Source: Natronobacterium gregoryi SP2
GTDB taxonomy: Archaea; Halobacteriota; Halobacteria; Halobacteriales; Natrialbaceae
Direction of reading: 5' to 3'
Length of the DNA stretch: 64,000 nucleotides
NCBI RefSeq assembly: GCF_000230715.2
Contig: NC_019792.1
Span: 2,480,001-2,544,000, forward strand
The position numbers were made by a program, and so were the translations under genes. Position 1 is the stretch's first letter. Each line of letters opens with the position of its first letter. Positions 9,201-17,743 of the stretch are shown here, piece after piece. The notes beneath the pieces are model-generated. The model was given only the letters and a program-made list of their open reading frames with translations, was not told the DNA's origin and did no database searches.

Positions 9201-10118
9201 CTACGCCGGCGCGACCAGTTCTTCGAGCAGTTCGGTCGCTTCGACGGCCGTTCGGCCGAACACGTAAGTGACGGGTTCGATTCCGTACGCACCCTGGTGG
9301 TAGGCGACGGGTGGAACCTCGCCGCGGTCGTCGAACTGTTTCTGGAGGTGACTGCGACGGTCGTCGTAGTCGGCATCGAACTCGAGTGGCTCGATTCCGA
9401 GTTCGCGCGCTCGCTCGAGGAGGTGTGAGTTGGTTGCGACGTTTAGTCCACTCCTGACTTCGGAGTCGACGGCGGTAGCTGCGAGGACTGCGGTGGCGAC
9501 GTGCTGTGACGCTCCGAACTCGGGGTTGGCTGGGATTTCGACCCGGCCGCCCATGGCGTAGATGCGGCCGGGGATGGCGGCGACGTCGGTCACGTTCTCG
9601 GCGTCGGGCAGCGCCATGCCGACGTTGGTTCCGACGTTTGGAACGGAATCGACTATGCGGGGGATCGCCGCGAGCCGCCGTGCGGCGGTCCGGACGTTCT
9701 CGAGGACGTCGCGTTCGAGTCGGACGGCGGGATCGAGACCGCGAACGCAGAGATCACAGCCCAGCCCCTCGAGTTCGGGCATCTCGGCCTCGTGAATCTC
9801 GCAGATCGGGCCGCGGTCTGTGAGGCTGCGGACGAGTGCGAGCAGTTCGGCCAGCGCGTCGTAGCCGTCCATCTCGCTGCTCGCGAGGCCGTCGGCGATC
9901 CGGTCGACGGTTGCGACTGTTTCTCGGTGGTTGCGAAAGCGGTCGTCCCCGCCGCTGTCGCCGCTCAGGTACTTGCTGACTGCGGCCTGGGTAACGCCGA
10001 GTTCGCTCGCAATCTCCTGTTGTGTCATACCGTGATCGGCGAGGCGTCGAGCGATCATCGCACGCACCGTCGGAAGAAACCGGTCGACGACGAGTTCGCT
10101 CGGCAAGACGAGAGACAT
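9201..10118 (-). CDS. HTH-ThiN transcriptional regulator (ThiR-like)
   Basis: This 305-residue protein has an N-terminal helix-turn-helix (about residues 31-52, MTQQEIASELGVTQAAVSKY). A cysteine pair region (CEIHE...CDLCVRG) follows, then a C-terminal ThiN domain (about 130-305). ThiN is a thiamine-phosphate synthase-like domain. In haloarchaea the HTH-ThiN fusion acts as a thiamine-responsive repressor rather than an enzyme, which is what this architecture suggests. I used the ATG at 10118 rather than 10154 because the family begins with MSLVLPSELVV-like sequence and an AT-rich promoter-like run lies just upstream. It diverges from mvk. Confidence 0.85.
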   Translation of the reverse strand: MSLVLPSELVVDRFLPTVRAMIARRLADHGMTQQEIASELGVTQAAVSKYLSGDSGGDDRFRNHRETVATVDRIADGLASSEMDGYDALAELLALVRSLTDRGPICEIHEAEMPELEGLGCDLCVRGLDPAVRLERDVLENVRTAARRLAAIPRIVDSVPNVGTNVGMALPDAENVTDVAAIPGRIYAMGGRVEIPANPEFGASQHVATAVLAATAVDSEVRSGLNVATNSHLLERARELGIEPLEFDADYDDRRSHLQKQFDDRGEVPPVAYHQGAYGIEPVTYVFGRTAVEATELLEELVAPA

Positions 10119-10206
10119 GGGTTCGCGTTCGCACGGCGGTTGCTTAAACGACACGTGGCCGGTCGGAGAAGATAGCTATTAAGCGTCGTCGTGCGAACGG
10201 CCCTCT

Positions 10207-11193
10207 ATGGCAGTCTCGAGTGCCCCCGGTAAGATCTATCTCTTCGGGGAACACGCAGTGGTCTATGGCGAACCTGCAGTCCCGTGTGCCATCGAGTTGC
10301 GGGCGCGGGTCGGCGTCGAGAAACGAGACGACAGTAAACTTCGGGTCCACGCCGAGGATCTCAGCCTCGACGGGTTCACCGTCGAGTACGGCGGCCCGGC
10401 CGACGGACGGCCGGACATCGACGCCGCCGAGTCGCTGGTCAGCGCAGCGATGGGGTACGTCGACGGTGCGATCGACCAGGTTCGGGACGTGACGGGTGAG
10501 GACGATGTCGGGTTCGACGTCACTATCGAAAGCGACATTCCACTCGGTGCCGGCCTGGGTTCCTCGGCCGCGGTCGTCGTCGCCGCCATCGACGCGGCCA
10601 CCCGGGAACTCGGTGTCACGCTCGAGACCGACGAGCTCGCGGAACGGGCTTTCCGGACGGAGTATGAGGTACAAGACGGGCAAGCTTCTCGAGCGGACAC
10701 GCTCTGTTCGGCGACTGGTGGCGCGATCAGGGTCGAAGACGACGACTGTCGCACGGTCGAGACACCGGATCTACCGATCGTGGTCGGGTTCGACGGCGGC
10801 GCTGGTGACACGGGTGAACTCGTCGCTGGTGTCCGAAACCTGCGCGAGGAGTACGAGTTCGCGGCCGATACTGTCGAATCGATCGGCGACGTGGTTCGGC
10901 GAGGCGAGCAGGCGCTCTCCGACGGCAACTTAGAGGAGGTCGGCCGGCTGATGAACTTCAACCATGGACTGCTGTCGGCGCTTGGCGTCTCCTCGCGCTC
11001 GCTCGACACGATGGTCTGGGCTGCTCGAGACGCAGGCGCTTACGGCGCGAAACTTACGGGTGCCGGCGGTGGTGGCTGTATCGTCTCGCTCGATCCGACC
11101 GAGGAGACCGAGACGGCGCTGTCGTTCACGCCGGGCTGTGAGGACGCGTTTCGCGCCGACCTCGCCGACGAGGGGGTGAAGCGACTCGAATGA
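10207..11193 (+). CDS. mvk: Mevalonate kinase
   Basis: This 328-residue GHMP-family kinase phosphorylates mevalonate with ATP on the way to archaeal isoprenoid lipids. Motifs: APGKIYLFGEHAVVYG at the N-terminus, the ATP-binding PLGAGLGSSAAVVVA loop, and the C-terminal KLTGAGGGGCIVS loop. The ATG is four codons before the start of the kinase fold. It overlaps the isopentenyl phosphate kinase gene by four bases, so the two steps of the archaeal modified mevalonate pathway are co-expressed. Confidence 0.96.
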   Translation: MAVSSAPGKIYLFGEHAVVYGEPAVPCAIELRARVGVEKRDDSKLRVHAEDLSLDGFTVEYGGPADGRPDIDAAESLVSAAMGYVDGAIDQVRDVTGEDDVGFDVTIESDIPLGAGLGSSAAVVVAAIDAATRELGVTLETDELAERAFRTEYEVQDGQASRADTLCSATGGAIRVEDDDCRTVETPDLPIVVGFDGGAGDTGELVAGVRNLREEYEFAADTVESIGDVVRRGEQALSDGNLEEVGRLMNFNHGLLSALGVSSRSLDTMVWAARDAGAYGAKLTGAGGGGCIVSLDPTEETETALSFTPGCEDAFRADLADEGVKRLE

Positions 11194-11930
11194 TCGTCTT
11201 GAAACTCGGCGGTAGCGTCATTACCGAGAAAGATCGGCCCGAGACGCTCGACGGCGAGGCACTCGAGCGAGCGGCCGATGCCATCGCTGGCGCCCGCGGC
11301 GGTGGCTGGACGGATCTCGTGGTCGTCCACGGTGGCGGCAGTTTCGGTCATCACAACGCAAGCGAACACGGTATTACGACGACCGACGGGACACACGACG
11401 TCGGCGCTTTGCTGGACGTCCACGGCGCGATGACGACGCTGAACCGGTTCGTCCTCCGACGGCTGTTCGGCCGGAACGTCGACGCCGTCCCTGTCCATCC
11501 GTTCTCGATGGCCGCACGCGACGGGGATGGCGACCTCGAGTTACCGATCGACGGAATCCGAACGATGCTCGAGGAGGGGTTCGTTCCGATCCTCCACGGT
11601 GACCTGGTTCCCCACGCGGGCGCTGGTGCGACGGTCGTCAGCGGCGACGAGCTCGTCGCGGAACTCGCACGGGAACTCGGGGCCGACCGGGTCGGCCTCT
11701 GTTCGACGGTCCCGGGTGTGTTGGACGACGGCGACGCGGTGATCGAGGAAATCGAGACGTTCGACGATGCGGCCGACGTGCTCGGGGAGAGCGAGGCGAC
11801 CGACGTCACTGGTGGGATGGCTGGAAAGGTACAGGCACTGCTCGAACTCGAGGCCGATGCCGAGATCTTCGGACTGGACGAGCTGGATGCATTTCTCGAG
11901 GGCACAGAGCCAGGAACAACGATTAAATAA
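11190..11930 (+). CDS. ipk: Isopentenyl phosphate kinase
   Basis: This 246-residue amino-acid-kinase-fold enzyme converts isopentenyl phosphate to the diphosphate, the last step of the archaeal mevalonate route. Visible are VLKLGGSVIT at the N-terminus, the glycine-rich VVHGGGSFGHH loop with the histidine typical of IPK, and SGDELVAELA in the middle. It is coupled to mvk by an ATGA overlap. Length is normal. Confidence 0.95.
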   Translation: MIVLKLGGSVITEKDRPETLDGEALERAADAIAGARGGGWTDLVVVHGGGSFGHHNASEHGITTTDGTHDVGALLDVHGAMTTLNRFVLRRLFGRNVDAVPVHPFSMAARDGDGDLELPIDGIRTMLEEGFVPILHGDLVPHAGAGATVVSGDELVAELARELGADRVGLCSTVPGVLDDGDAVIEEIETFDDAADVLGESEATDVTGGMAGKVQALLELEADAEIFGLDELDAFLEGTEPGTTIK

Positions 11931-11992
11931 GGGAAACGGGCGGAGCCCGACGGAGAGGCAGGTCGGAGACCGGCATCACAGCGGTGTCAAGC

Positions 11993-12067
11993 GGTTCGCT
12001 GTCCGTCAGTTGTGCGACCGCGCCCTCCTACGGTCGCGCCGGTACATCGGTACAGCACTCCGTATCA
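11993..12067. repeat. ~75-bp structured intergenic repeat, copy B
   Basis: This is the partner of the 9093-9171 repeat, in inverted orientation. Its centre can form a perfect 7-bp stem, GCGACCG with CGGTCGC. The outer blocks gctgtccgtcagtt and tcggtacagca are shared with copy A. It lies between ipk and a small minus-strand gene and reaches the last codons of that gene. Confidence 0.65.
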
Positions 12068-12226
12068 GTCGAGTTCGTCGAGCGACTCATACTTGTCCCA
12101 ACAACTGCACTCGAGGTCGTCGATCGACGTGACTTCCTCGGGGAGCGATGTCGTCCGCATCCCGTCCCCGACGTCGGGACAGTCGTTGGTGTGATAAGAG
12201 AAATCGTCTTTCGAAATGATGGGCAT
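12065..12226 (-). CDS. Small acidic cysteine-containing protein
   Basis: This is a 53-residue acidic protein beginning MPIISKDDFSY, with cysteines in NDCPD and ECSCW and a stop inside the border of repeat copy B. I chose the start at 12226 because a TTTATG box about 25 bases upstream (near 12255) would give a leaderless transcript starting there. The three cysteines (CPD, then CSC) could bind metal. The family is not recognised. Confidence 0.5.
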   Translation of the reverse strand: MPIISKDDFSYHTNDCPDVGDGMRTTSLPEEVTSIDDLECSCWDKYESLDELD

Positions 12227-12345
12227 ACTATCGCCTAAACTAGCATAACTCATAAATGTTCAGTCTCCAGTTATATTGAGAACCGAAATTCGGTTGACTC
12301 AGTCGTTTGATCGGGTAAGTTACGTGATCTATTCTGTCGACCTTA

Positions 12346-14652
12346 TTACTCGAACAGGAGTCGTTCGAGGATCGGACGCAAGAACGACCCTCGTCGCGTC
12401 TCTTTGGAGTGGACCAGCATCGTGGGTTGTTCGATCGCGGCAGCGAGGCGGTCGGAGCGTTGTTCGATCAGCAGGTCCGGCAGTCGTCGGTGAGTCATCG
12501 TACTTAGCATGACGACGTCGGACGACTCGAGTTCCATCGAGAGGCCCGACACTGCGTCGTCGGTGCGGACGATCGCCGACTCGACGGGGACGGTACAGAG
12601 GTCGTCGAGTTCGGCGTGGTAGTCTTCGATCGTTTCGGTCAGTTCGTCGGGTGCGTCTTCGCCGACTGCAAAGAGAAACCGGACCCGTGCTCCGAGGACG
12701 TCGGCCATCGCGTCTGCGAGTTCGACTTTGAGCGGGTCGTTGAACGGGCTCCGATCGGTGACGATCGCGATTTCGTCGATGCCGATCCGCTGTTCGTGCT
12801 GGACAAAAACCACGTCACACGGGGCGTGTTCCATGATCCAGTCGGTGTCACGGCCGAACAGGGTTCCGAGTCGGCTGGTCGCCTCGCGGCGCGCGAGCAC
12901 GAGGTCCGCACCCGTCCGTTCGGCGAAGTTGACGACCGCGTGGCGAGTGTCGTGGCTGACGATCTCGCCGACCTCGACTGGCACCTCGAGATAGCGCACG
13001 AGTTCGTCGGTCCGTTCCTCGAACTCGAGGTCGGTCTCGGAGAGTTCTTCGGCGGGGATGTCCAGTGGCACCTGGTCGGGAACCTCGTCGAAGCGGACGA
13101 CCCGGATGCGGCCGCCACGTCGACTGACGATCGGTGCGGCCATCTGGATCAGCGCGTCTTCCTGTTCGCGGCTGACATCCTGTCGGATCGGAATGAGTAT
13201 CTCGTAGGTGCCGTCGTCTGCGAGTTGCTGTTCGGTGTCCTCGACGAACTGTTTGCCCGCCTGACGGCGTGCGAGGCCCTTGGCGACGCCTTCGCGGTCG
13301 ATCTTGTCCTCGGCGTAGAACTTGAACCAGACGAAGCCGAAGATCACGATGACGATCGAGCCGACGATCTCCTGTGTGTCCATCTGGGCGATGATGAAGA
13401 TTCCTGAGGCGATTCCGAACAGTTGGACCCACGGATAGCCCGGTGTATGGAAGTCGGGATCGTACCACTCGAGGTCGCGTTCACGGAACGCGATCAGGGC
13501 ACCACAGACGAGGATGTAGACGAGAATCTGGAACGCGCCAGCCATCTTGGCGATCTCGTCGACTTCCTGGGTGGCGACGATGAAGATGATGATCGCGCCA
13601 GTCGTCAGGATGGCGACGAAGGGCGTCGAGAACCGTGGATGGATGTACTCGAACTTCTTCAGGAAGAGGTCGTCGCGGCTGAGCGCGAGCGGGTAGCGCG
13701 AGGCTGTCAGGATGCCCGCGTTGGCGGTGCTGACGAGTGCAAGCAGGGCGGCGAAAACGATAGCTGCAACGGCAAAGAATCCGATCGAGACGCCACCGAG
13801 GACAGCGTCACCGTAGACGATCTCGGTCGCGACGCCCATCGGCACGTTCTCGTTTTCACCGGTCAGTGCATCGCCATCCACGACGCCGACCAACACGAAC
13901 ACGAGCAGGGCGTAGATCACGGCGGTGATGATAAGCGAGAGGAGCAAGCCAAGTGGGAGGTTTCGTCCGGGGTTCTCGATCTCTTCGGCGACCGCCGCAA
14001 CCTTCGTCACGCCCGCATAGGAGACGAGAACGAGTGCCGTCGCACCGAAGATGCCGTCGAGTCCTTCGCTGAAGAACGACTCGTAGTTCGCACCGTCGAC
14101 CTGAATGATCGTCGCTGCGATAAAGACGCCGAGAATGACCAGCATGATCACGACCATAATCGACTGTATCCCGCCAGTCTGTTTGACGCCGATGAGGTTG
14201 ATCGCAATAAAGAGCAACGCAAACGTGATCCCGAGGGCGCGGACGCCGGGGATCGAAAGTGTCGACTCGAGGAGAGGAACCGCGAGCTCCCACGTCGGAA
14301 GCGAGTAGACGAAATCGATGTAGAACATGCCGCCATAGAGTGCGAGCGAGCCTTTGAGCATCAGCATGAGCCAGGTTCCCAGTCCGGCGATCGTTCCGAA
14401 CGACGGGCCGAGACCGCGCTCGATGAAGATGTAGTCACCGCCCGCTTCGGGCATCGCCGTCCCGAGTTCGGCGATCGAAAGCGCCGCCGGGACGACGAGA
14501 ATGGCAGCAATCACGAACGCGAGGATCACCGCGGGCCCGGCTTCGGCCATGGCGATCCCGGGTAAGATGAAGATGCCGCTCCCGATCATCGCCCCCATAC
14601 TAATCGCGATCACGGCAAACAACCCAAGGTCGCGCTCGAGATCCTTCGTCAT
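12346..14652 (-). CDS. APC-family amino acid permease with C-terminal USP domains
   Basis: This 768-residue protein has an N-terminal amino acid-polyamine-cation transporter of about 12 hydrophobic segments (residues ~10-450), starting with the family motif SMGAMIGSGIFILPG. The soluble C-terminal ~290 residues form two universal-stress-protein (UspA-like) units, the first near 480-610 and the second near 620-768. USP domains bind nucleotides in some proteins and may gate or sense for the transporter. The substrate cannot be told from sequence. A TTTCTAAAC box near 14682 may serve as TATA for a nearly leaderless transcript. It is convergent with nothing close and lies between ipk and rnj. Confidence 0.88.
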   Translation of the reverse strand: MTKDLERDLGLFAVIAISMGAMIGSGIFILPGIAMAEAGPAVILAFVIAAILVVPAALSIAELGTAMPEAGGDYIFIERGLGPSFGTIAGLGTWLMLMLKGSLALYGGMFYIDFVYSLPTWELAVPLLESTLSIPGVRALGITFALLFIAINLIGVKQTGGIQSIMVVIMLVILGVFIAATIIQVDGANYESFFSEGLDGIFGATALVLVSYAGVTKVAAVAEEIENPGRNLPLGLLLSLIITAVIYALLVFVLVGVVDGDALTGENENVPMGVATEIVYGDAVLGGVSIGFFAVAAIVFAALLALVSTANAGILTASRYPLALSRDDLFLKKFEYIHPRFSTPFVAILTTGAIIIFIVATQEVDEIAKMAGAFQILVYILVCGALIAFRERDLEWYDPDFHTPGYPWVQLFGIASGIFIIAQMDTQEIVGSIVIVIFGFVWFKFYAEDKIDREGVAKGLARRQAGKQFVEDTEQQLADDGTYEILIPIRQDVSREQEDALIQMAAPIVSRRGGRIRVVRFDEVPDQVPLDIPAEELSETDLEFEERTDELVRYLEVPVEVGEIVSHDTRHAVVNFAERTGADLVLARREATSRLGTLFGRDTDWIMEHAPCDVVFVQHEQRIGIDEIAIVTDRSPFNDPLKVELADAMADVLGARVRFLFAVGEDAPDELTETIEDYHAELDDLCTVPVESAIVRTDDAVSGLSMELESSDVVMLSTMTHRRLPDLLIEQRSDRLAAAIEQPTMLVHSKETRRGSFLRPILERLLFE

Positions 14653-14891
14653 CGCCCGGGGATTTCGTACGAGAGTTTAGAAAGGTTTGCATTTCGGAAT
14701 CGAATGTGATGATAACCAATTACGAATAGAACTTTAGGCAGTAATGAGAGATTTAGCACAACATATGGGTTATTCTAGTGGGGTTGTGATTCGGAGACCG
14801 AACGCGGGGACACGACCACCCGCCGCCACTGCGAGTGCAGACGACGCCAGTCGTGTGAGAAGTCGGACCCTGCAGACGACCAACCCACTGT
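14653..14891. other. Intergenic stretch between permease and RNase J leader
   Basis: This short-term AT-rich segment (14653-14770) carries the promoter of the minus-strand permease, followed by GC-rich non-coding sequence. No convincing open frame, tRNA or repeat is visible. The plus-strand box for rnj begins at about 14892. Confidence 0.5.
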
Positions 14892-15091
14892 GTTTTTAAC
14901 ACTCGGGCGTGTAGCGAGACGTACCGAAACCCGCGGGCAAGTGCGTTCGGGCCCACGACGGTCGTCGTGACCGGTCTGGGGCTGAACGCATAGCGGGATG
15001 GCCGACGCGCTGCAAGACGCCGGGGCCTGGCGGTAGTCCGCGGACCGTTTCGAGACGCTGAAGTCGATCGCGGCTTTCAGTACAACGAACC
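14892..15091 (+). promoter_or_regulatory. Promoter and ~170-base leader of RNase J gene
   Basis: A TTTTTAAC box at 14893-14900 is the only good TATA candidate before the rnj ATG at 15092. It would place the transcript start near 14922 and leave a GC-rich untranslated leader of about 170 bases. That is long for haloarchaea, where leaderless mRNAs dominate. No ORF of the right strand lies inside. The leader could be structured or could carry a small RNA. Confidence 0.4.
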
Positions 15092-16444
15092 ATGGAAATC
15101 GAAATCGCAACCATAGGCGGATACGAAGAAGTCGGACGGCAGATGACTGCCGTTCGCGCCGGCGACGACGTCGTCATCTTCGATATGGGTCTGAACCTCT
15201 CGCAGGTGCTGATCCACGACAACGTCGAAACCGAACGGATGCACAGTCTCGATCTGATCGACATGGGCGCAATCCCAGACGATCGGATCATGAGCGACCT
15301 CGAGGGCGACGTGCAGGCCATCGTGCCGACCCACGGCCACTTAGACCACATCGGCGCCATCTCGAAGCTGGCCCACCGGTACGACGCACCGATCGTCGCG
15401 ACGCCGTTTACGATCGAACTCGTGAAACAGCAGATCGAGGGCGAACAGAAGTTCGGGGTCGAGAACGACCTCGTCAAGATGGACGCCGGCGAAACGATGT
15501 CGATCGGTGACTCCGGCAAGGTCGACCTCGAGTTCGTCAACGTCACTCACTCGATCATCGACGCGATCAACCCGGTCCTCCACACGCCCGAAGGCGCTGT
15601 CGTCTACGGGTTGGACAAGCGCATGGACCACACGCCCGTCATCGGCGACCCGATCGACATGGATCGGTTCCGCGAGATCGGCCGCGAGGGCGAAGGCGTC
15701 CTCTGTTACATCGAGGACTGTACCAACGCGAGCAAGAAGGGCCGAACGCCCAGCGAGAAAGTCGCCCGCGAACACCTGCGTGACGTCCTCTACAGCATGG
15801 AGGACTACGACGGCGGCATCGTCGCGACGACGTTCTCGAGTCACATCGCTCGCGTCAAGAGCCTCGTCGAGTTCGCCGACGACATCGGCCGCCAGCCGGT
15901 TCTGCTGGGCCGGTCGATGGAGAAGTACTCCGGCACCGCGGAACGACTGGACTTCGTCGACTTCCCGACCGACCTCGGGATGTTCGGCCACCGCAAGTCC
16001 GTCGACCGCACGTTCAAGCGGATCATGAACGAAGGCAAAGAGAACTTCCTACCCGTCGTCACCGGCCACCAGGGCGAGCCTCGTGCGATGCTCACCCGGA
16101 TGGCCCGCGGCGAGACGCCGTACGAACTGGAAGACGGCGACAAAGTCGTCTTCTCGGCCCGTGTCATTCCGGAGCCGACCAACGAGGGCCAGCGCTACCA
16201 GGCCGAGAAACTGCTCGGGATGCAGGGTGCCCGGGTTTACGACGACATCCACGTCTCGGGCCACCTCAACCAGGAGGGCCACTACGAGATGTTAGACGCG
16301 CTCCAGCCACAGCACATCATTCCGGCCCACCAGGACATGAGCGGCTTCTCGAGCTACGTCAACCTCTGTGAAAGCGAGGGCTACCAGATGGGGCGTGACC
16401 TCCACGTCACTCGAAACGGCAACCTCATCCAACTCGTCGAGTAA
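15092..16444 (+). CDS. rnj: RNase J
   Basis: This 450-residue metallo-beta-lactamase/beta-CASP ribonuclease trims RNA 5'-to-3' in archaea. The zinc-binding HGHLDH is at residues 81-86. Later motifs include the metal-binding HS in [11 protein letters not shown] and the beta-CASP signatures [16 protein letters not shown] and [10 protein letters not shown], with the last ligand in [10 protein letters not shown]. The enzyme is short, without the bacterial C-terminal domain, as in other euryarchaea. The idsA gene starts one base after its stop. Confidence 0.96.
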   Translation: MEIEIATIGGYEEVGRQMTAVRAGDDVVIFDMGLNLSQVLIHDNVETERMHSLDLIDMGAIPDDRIMSDLEGDVQAIVPTHGHLDHIGAISKLAHRYDAPIVATPFTIELVKQQIEGEQKFGVENDLVKMDAGETMSIGDSGKVDLEFVNVTHSIIDAINPVLHTPEGAVVYGLDKRMDHTPVIGDPIDMDRFREIGREGEGVLCYIEDCTNASKKGRTPSEKVAREHLRDVLYSMEDYDGGIVATTFSSHIARVKSLVEFADDIGRQPVLLGRSMEKYSGTAERLDFVDFPTDLGMFGHRKSVDRTFKRIMNEGKENFLPVVTGHQGEPRAMLTRMARGETPYELEDGDKVVFSARVIPEPTNEGQRYQAEKLLGMQGARVYDDIHVSGHLNQEGHYEMLDALQPQHIIPAHQDMSGFSSYVNLCESEGYQMGRDLHVTRNGNLIQLVE

Positions 16445-16445
16445 T

Positions 16446-17501
16446 ATGACCACTTCTGAGACACGAGAGGAGACGGTACTCGAGGCAGTCGGGAAACGAC
16501 GGGAACTTGTCAACGACGCGGTTCCCGAAGAGTTGCCGGTTGCACGACCCGAACGGCTCTACGAAGCCTCACGGTACCTGCTCGACGCCGGCGGGAAGCG
16601 TCTCCGGCCGACGATCCTGTTGACGACCGCAGAGGCGCTTGCAGACGTCGATCCGCTGTCGGTCGAGTATCGGGAGTTCCCGACGGTCGACGAAGACGTC
16701 GGCGAGATCGACCTAATGGGTGCCGCAGTCAGCGTCGAAGTCATCCAGTCGTTTACCCTGATTCACGACGACATCATGGACGACGACGACCTCCGCCGGG
16801 GCGTTCCCGCCGTGCATCAGGAGTACGACCTCGAGACAGCGATCCTCGCCGGGGACACGCTCTACTCGAAAGCGTTCGAGATCATGCTCGAGACTGGTGC
16901 CGAGCCGTCACAGGCCGTCGAGGCGCTCGACGTCCTAGCAAACACCTGCACGCAGATCTGTGAAGGGCAGGCTTTGGACGTCGACTTCGAGCGACGAGAC
17001 GACGTCGTGCCAGAGGAGTACCTCGAGATGGTCGAACAGAAAACCGCAGTGTTGTACGCTGCTTCGGCCAGTCTCCCCGCGATCCTGATGGGTGCAGACG
17101 ACGACGTCGTCGACGCGCTCTATGGCTACGGGCTCGACGTGGGCCGGGCGTTCCAGATTCACGACGATGTACTCGACCTGACGGTCCCGAGCGACGAACT
17201 CGGCAAGCAACGCGGGAGCGATCTCGTCGAGAACAAACAGACGCTGATCACGGTTCACGCCCGCGAGCACGGCGTCGATATCGACGAGTTGGTCGATACC
17301 GACGACGTCGAGGCGGTCACCGAGGCCGAGGTCGACGACGCGGTCGCCCATCTCGAGACCGTCGGTTCGATCGACTACGCCAACGACAAGGCTCGCGAAC
17401 TGGTCGACCGTGGGAAAGACCGACTCGAGGTTCTGCCGGACAACGAGGCCCACGATCTGCTCGACGAACTCGCGGATTACCTGATCGAACGCGGCTACTG
17501 A
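16446..17501 (+). CDS. idsA: Polyprenyl (geranylgeranyl) diphosphate synthase
   Basis: This 351-residue trans-prenyltransferase adds isopentenyl diphosphate to allylic primers to make the C20/C25 chains of archaeal ether lipids. The first aspartate-rich motif DDIMD (residues 108-112, then LRRG) and the second DDVLD (240-244) bind Mg-diphosphate. GGKRLRP near residue 50 is the diphosphate-binding stretch. An in-frame ATG exists upstream inside rnj, but the ATG at 16446 fits the family N-terminus and the operon spacing. Product length (C20 or C25) is not resolved here. Confidence 0.94.
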   Translation: MTTSETREETVLEAVGKRRELVNDAVPEELPVARPERLYEASRYLLDAGGKRLRPTILLTTAEALADVDPLSVEYREFPTVDEDVGEIDLMGAAVSVEVIQSFTLIHDDIMDDDDLRRGVPAVHQEYDLETAILAGDTLYSKAFEIMLETGAEPSQAVEALDVLANTCTQICEGQALDVDFERRDDVVPEEYLEMVEQKTAVLYAASASLPAILMGADDDVVDALYGYGLDVGRAFQIHDDVLDLTVPSDELGKQRGSDLVENKQTLITVHAREHGVDIDELVDTDDVEAVTEAEVDDAVAHLETVGSIDYANDKARELVDRGKDRLEVLPDNEAHDLLDELADYLIERGY

Positions 17502-17743
17502 TACGGGTTGCCCTGTGTCTTGGCGGTTGGCGGTCGGCGGGACGTGGCGAGACAAATCCAGCGATCCAACTCTTTGCTTTCGGTCGTTTTCCGGGACTGA
17601 CAAGGACGGATTGACGACAGTGTTCGGAGCGTCGGGAACTCGAAAATCGAGTCCTCTCCGGGCGTTCGTGCGCAGGGGGTCGTCCGGATGCAGTCGGGTC
17701 GACACCGCGAGGATTTTCAACTGCCGCGGCAAACGCATCGCCA

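Noticed and set aside
13423-14565. 380-residue plus-strand frame rich in Asp, Arg and Glu
   Set aside because: Antisense to the membrane half of the permease; hydrophobic codons read backwards give charged residues.
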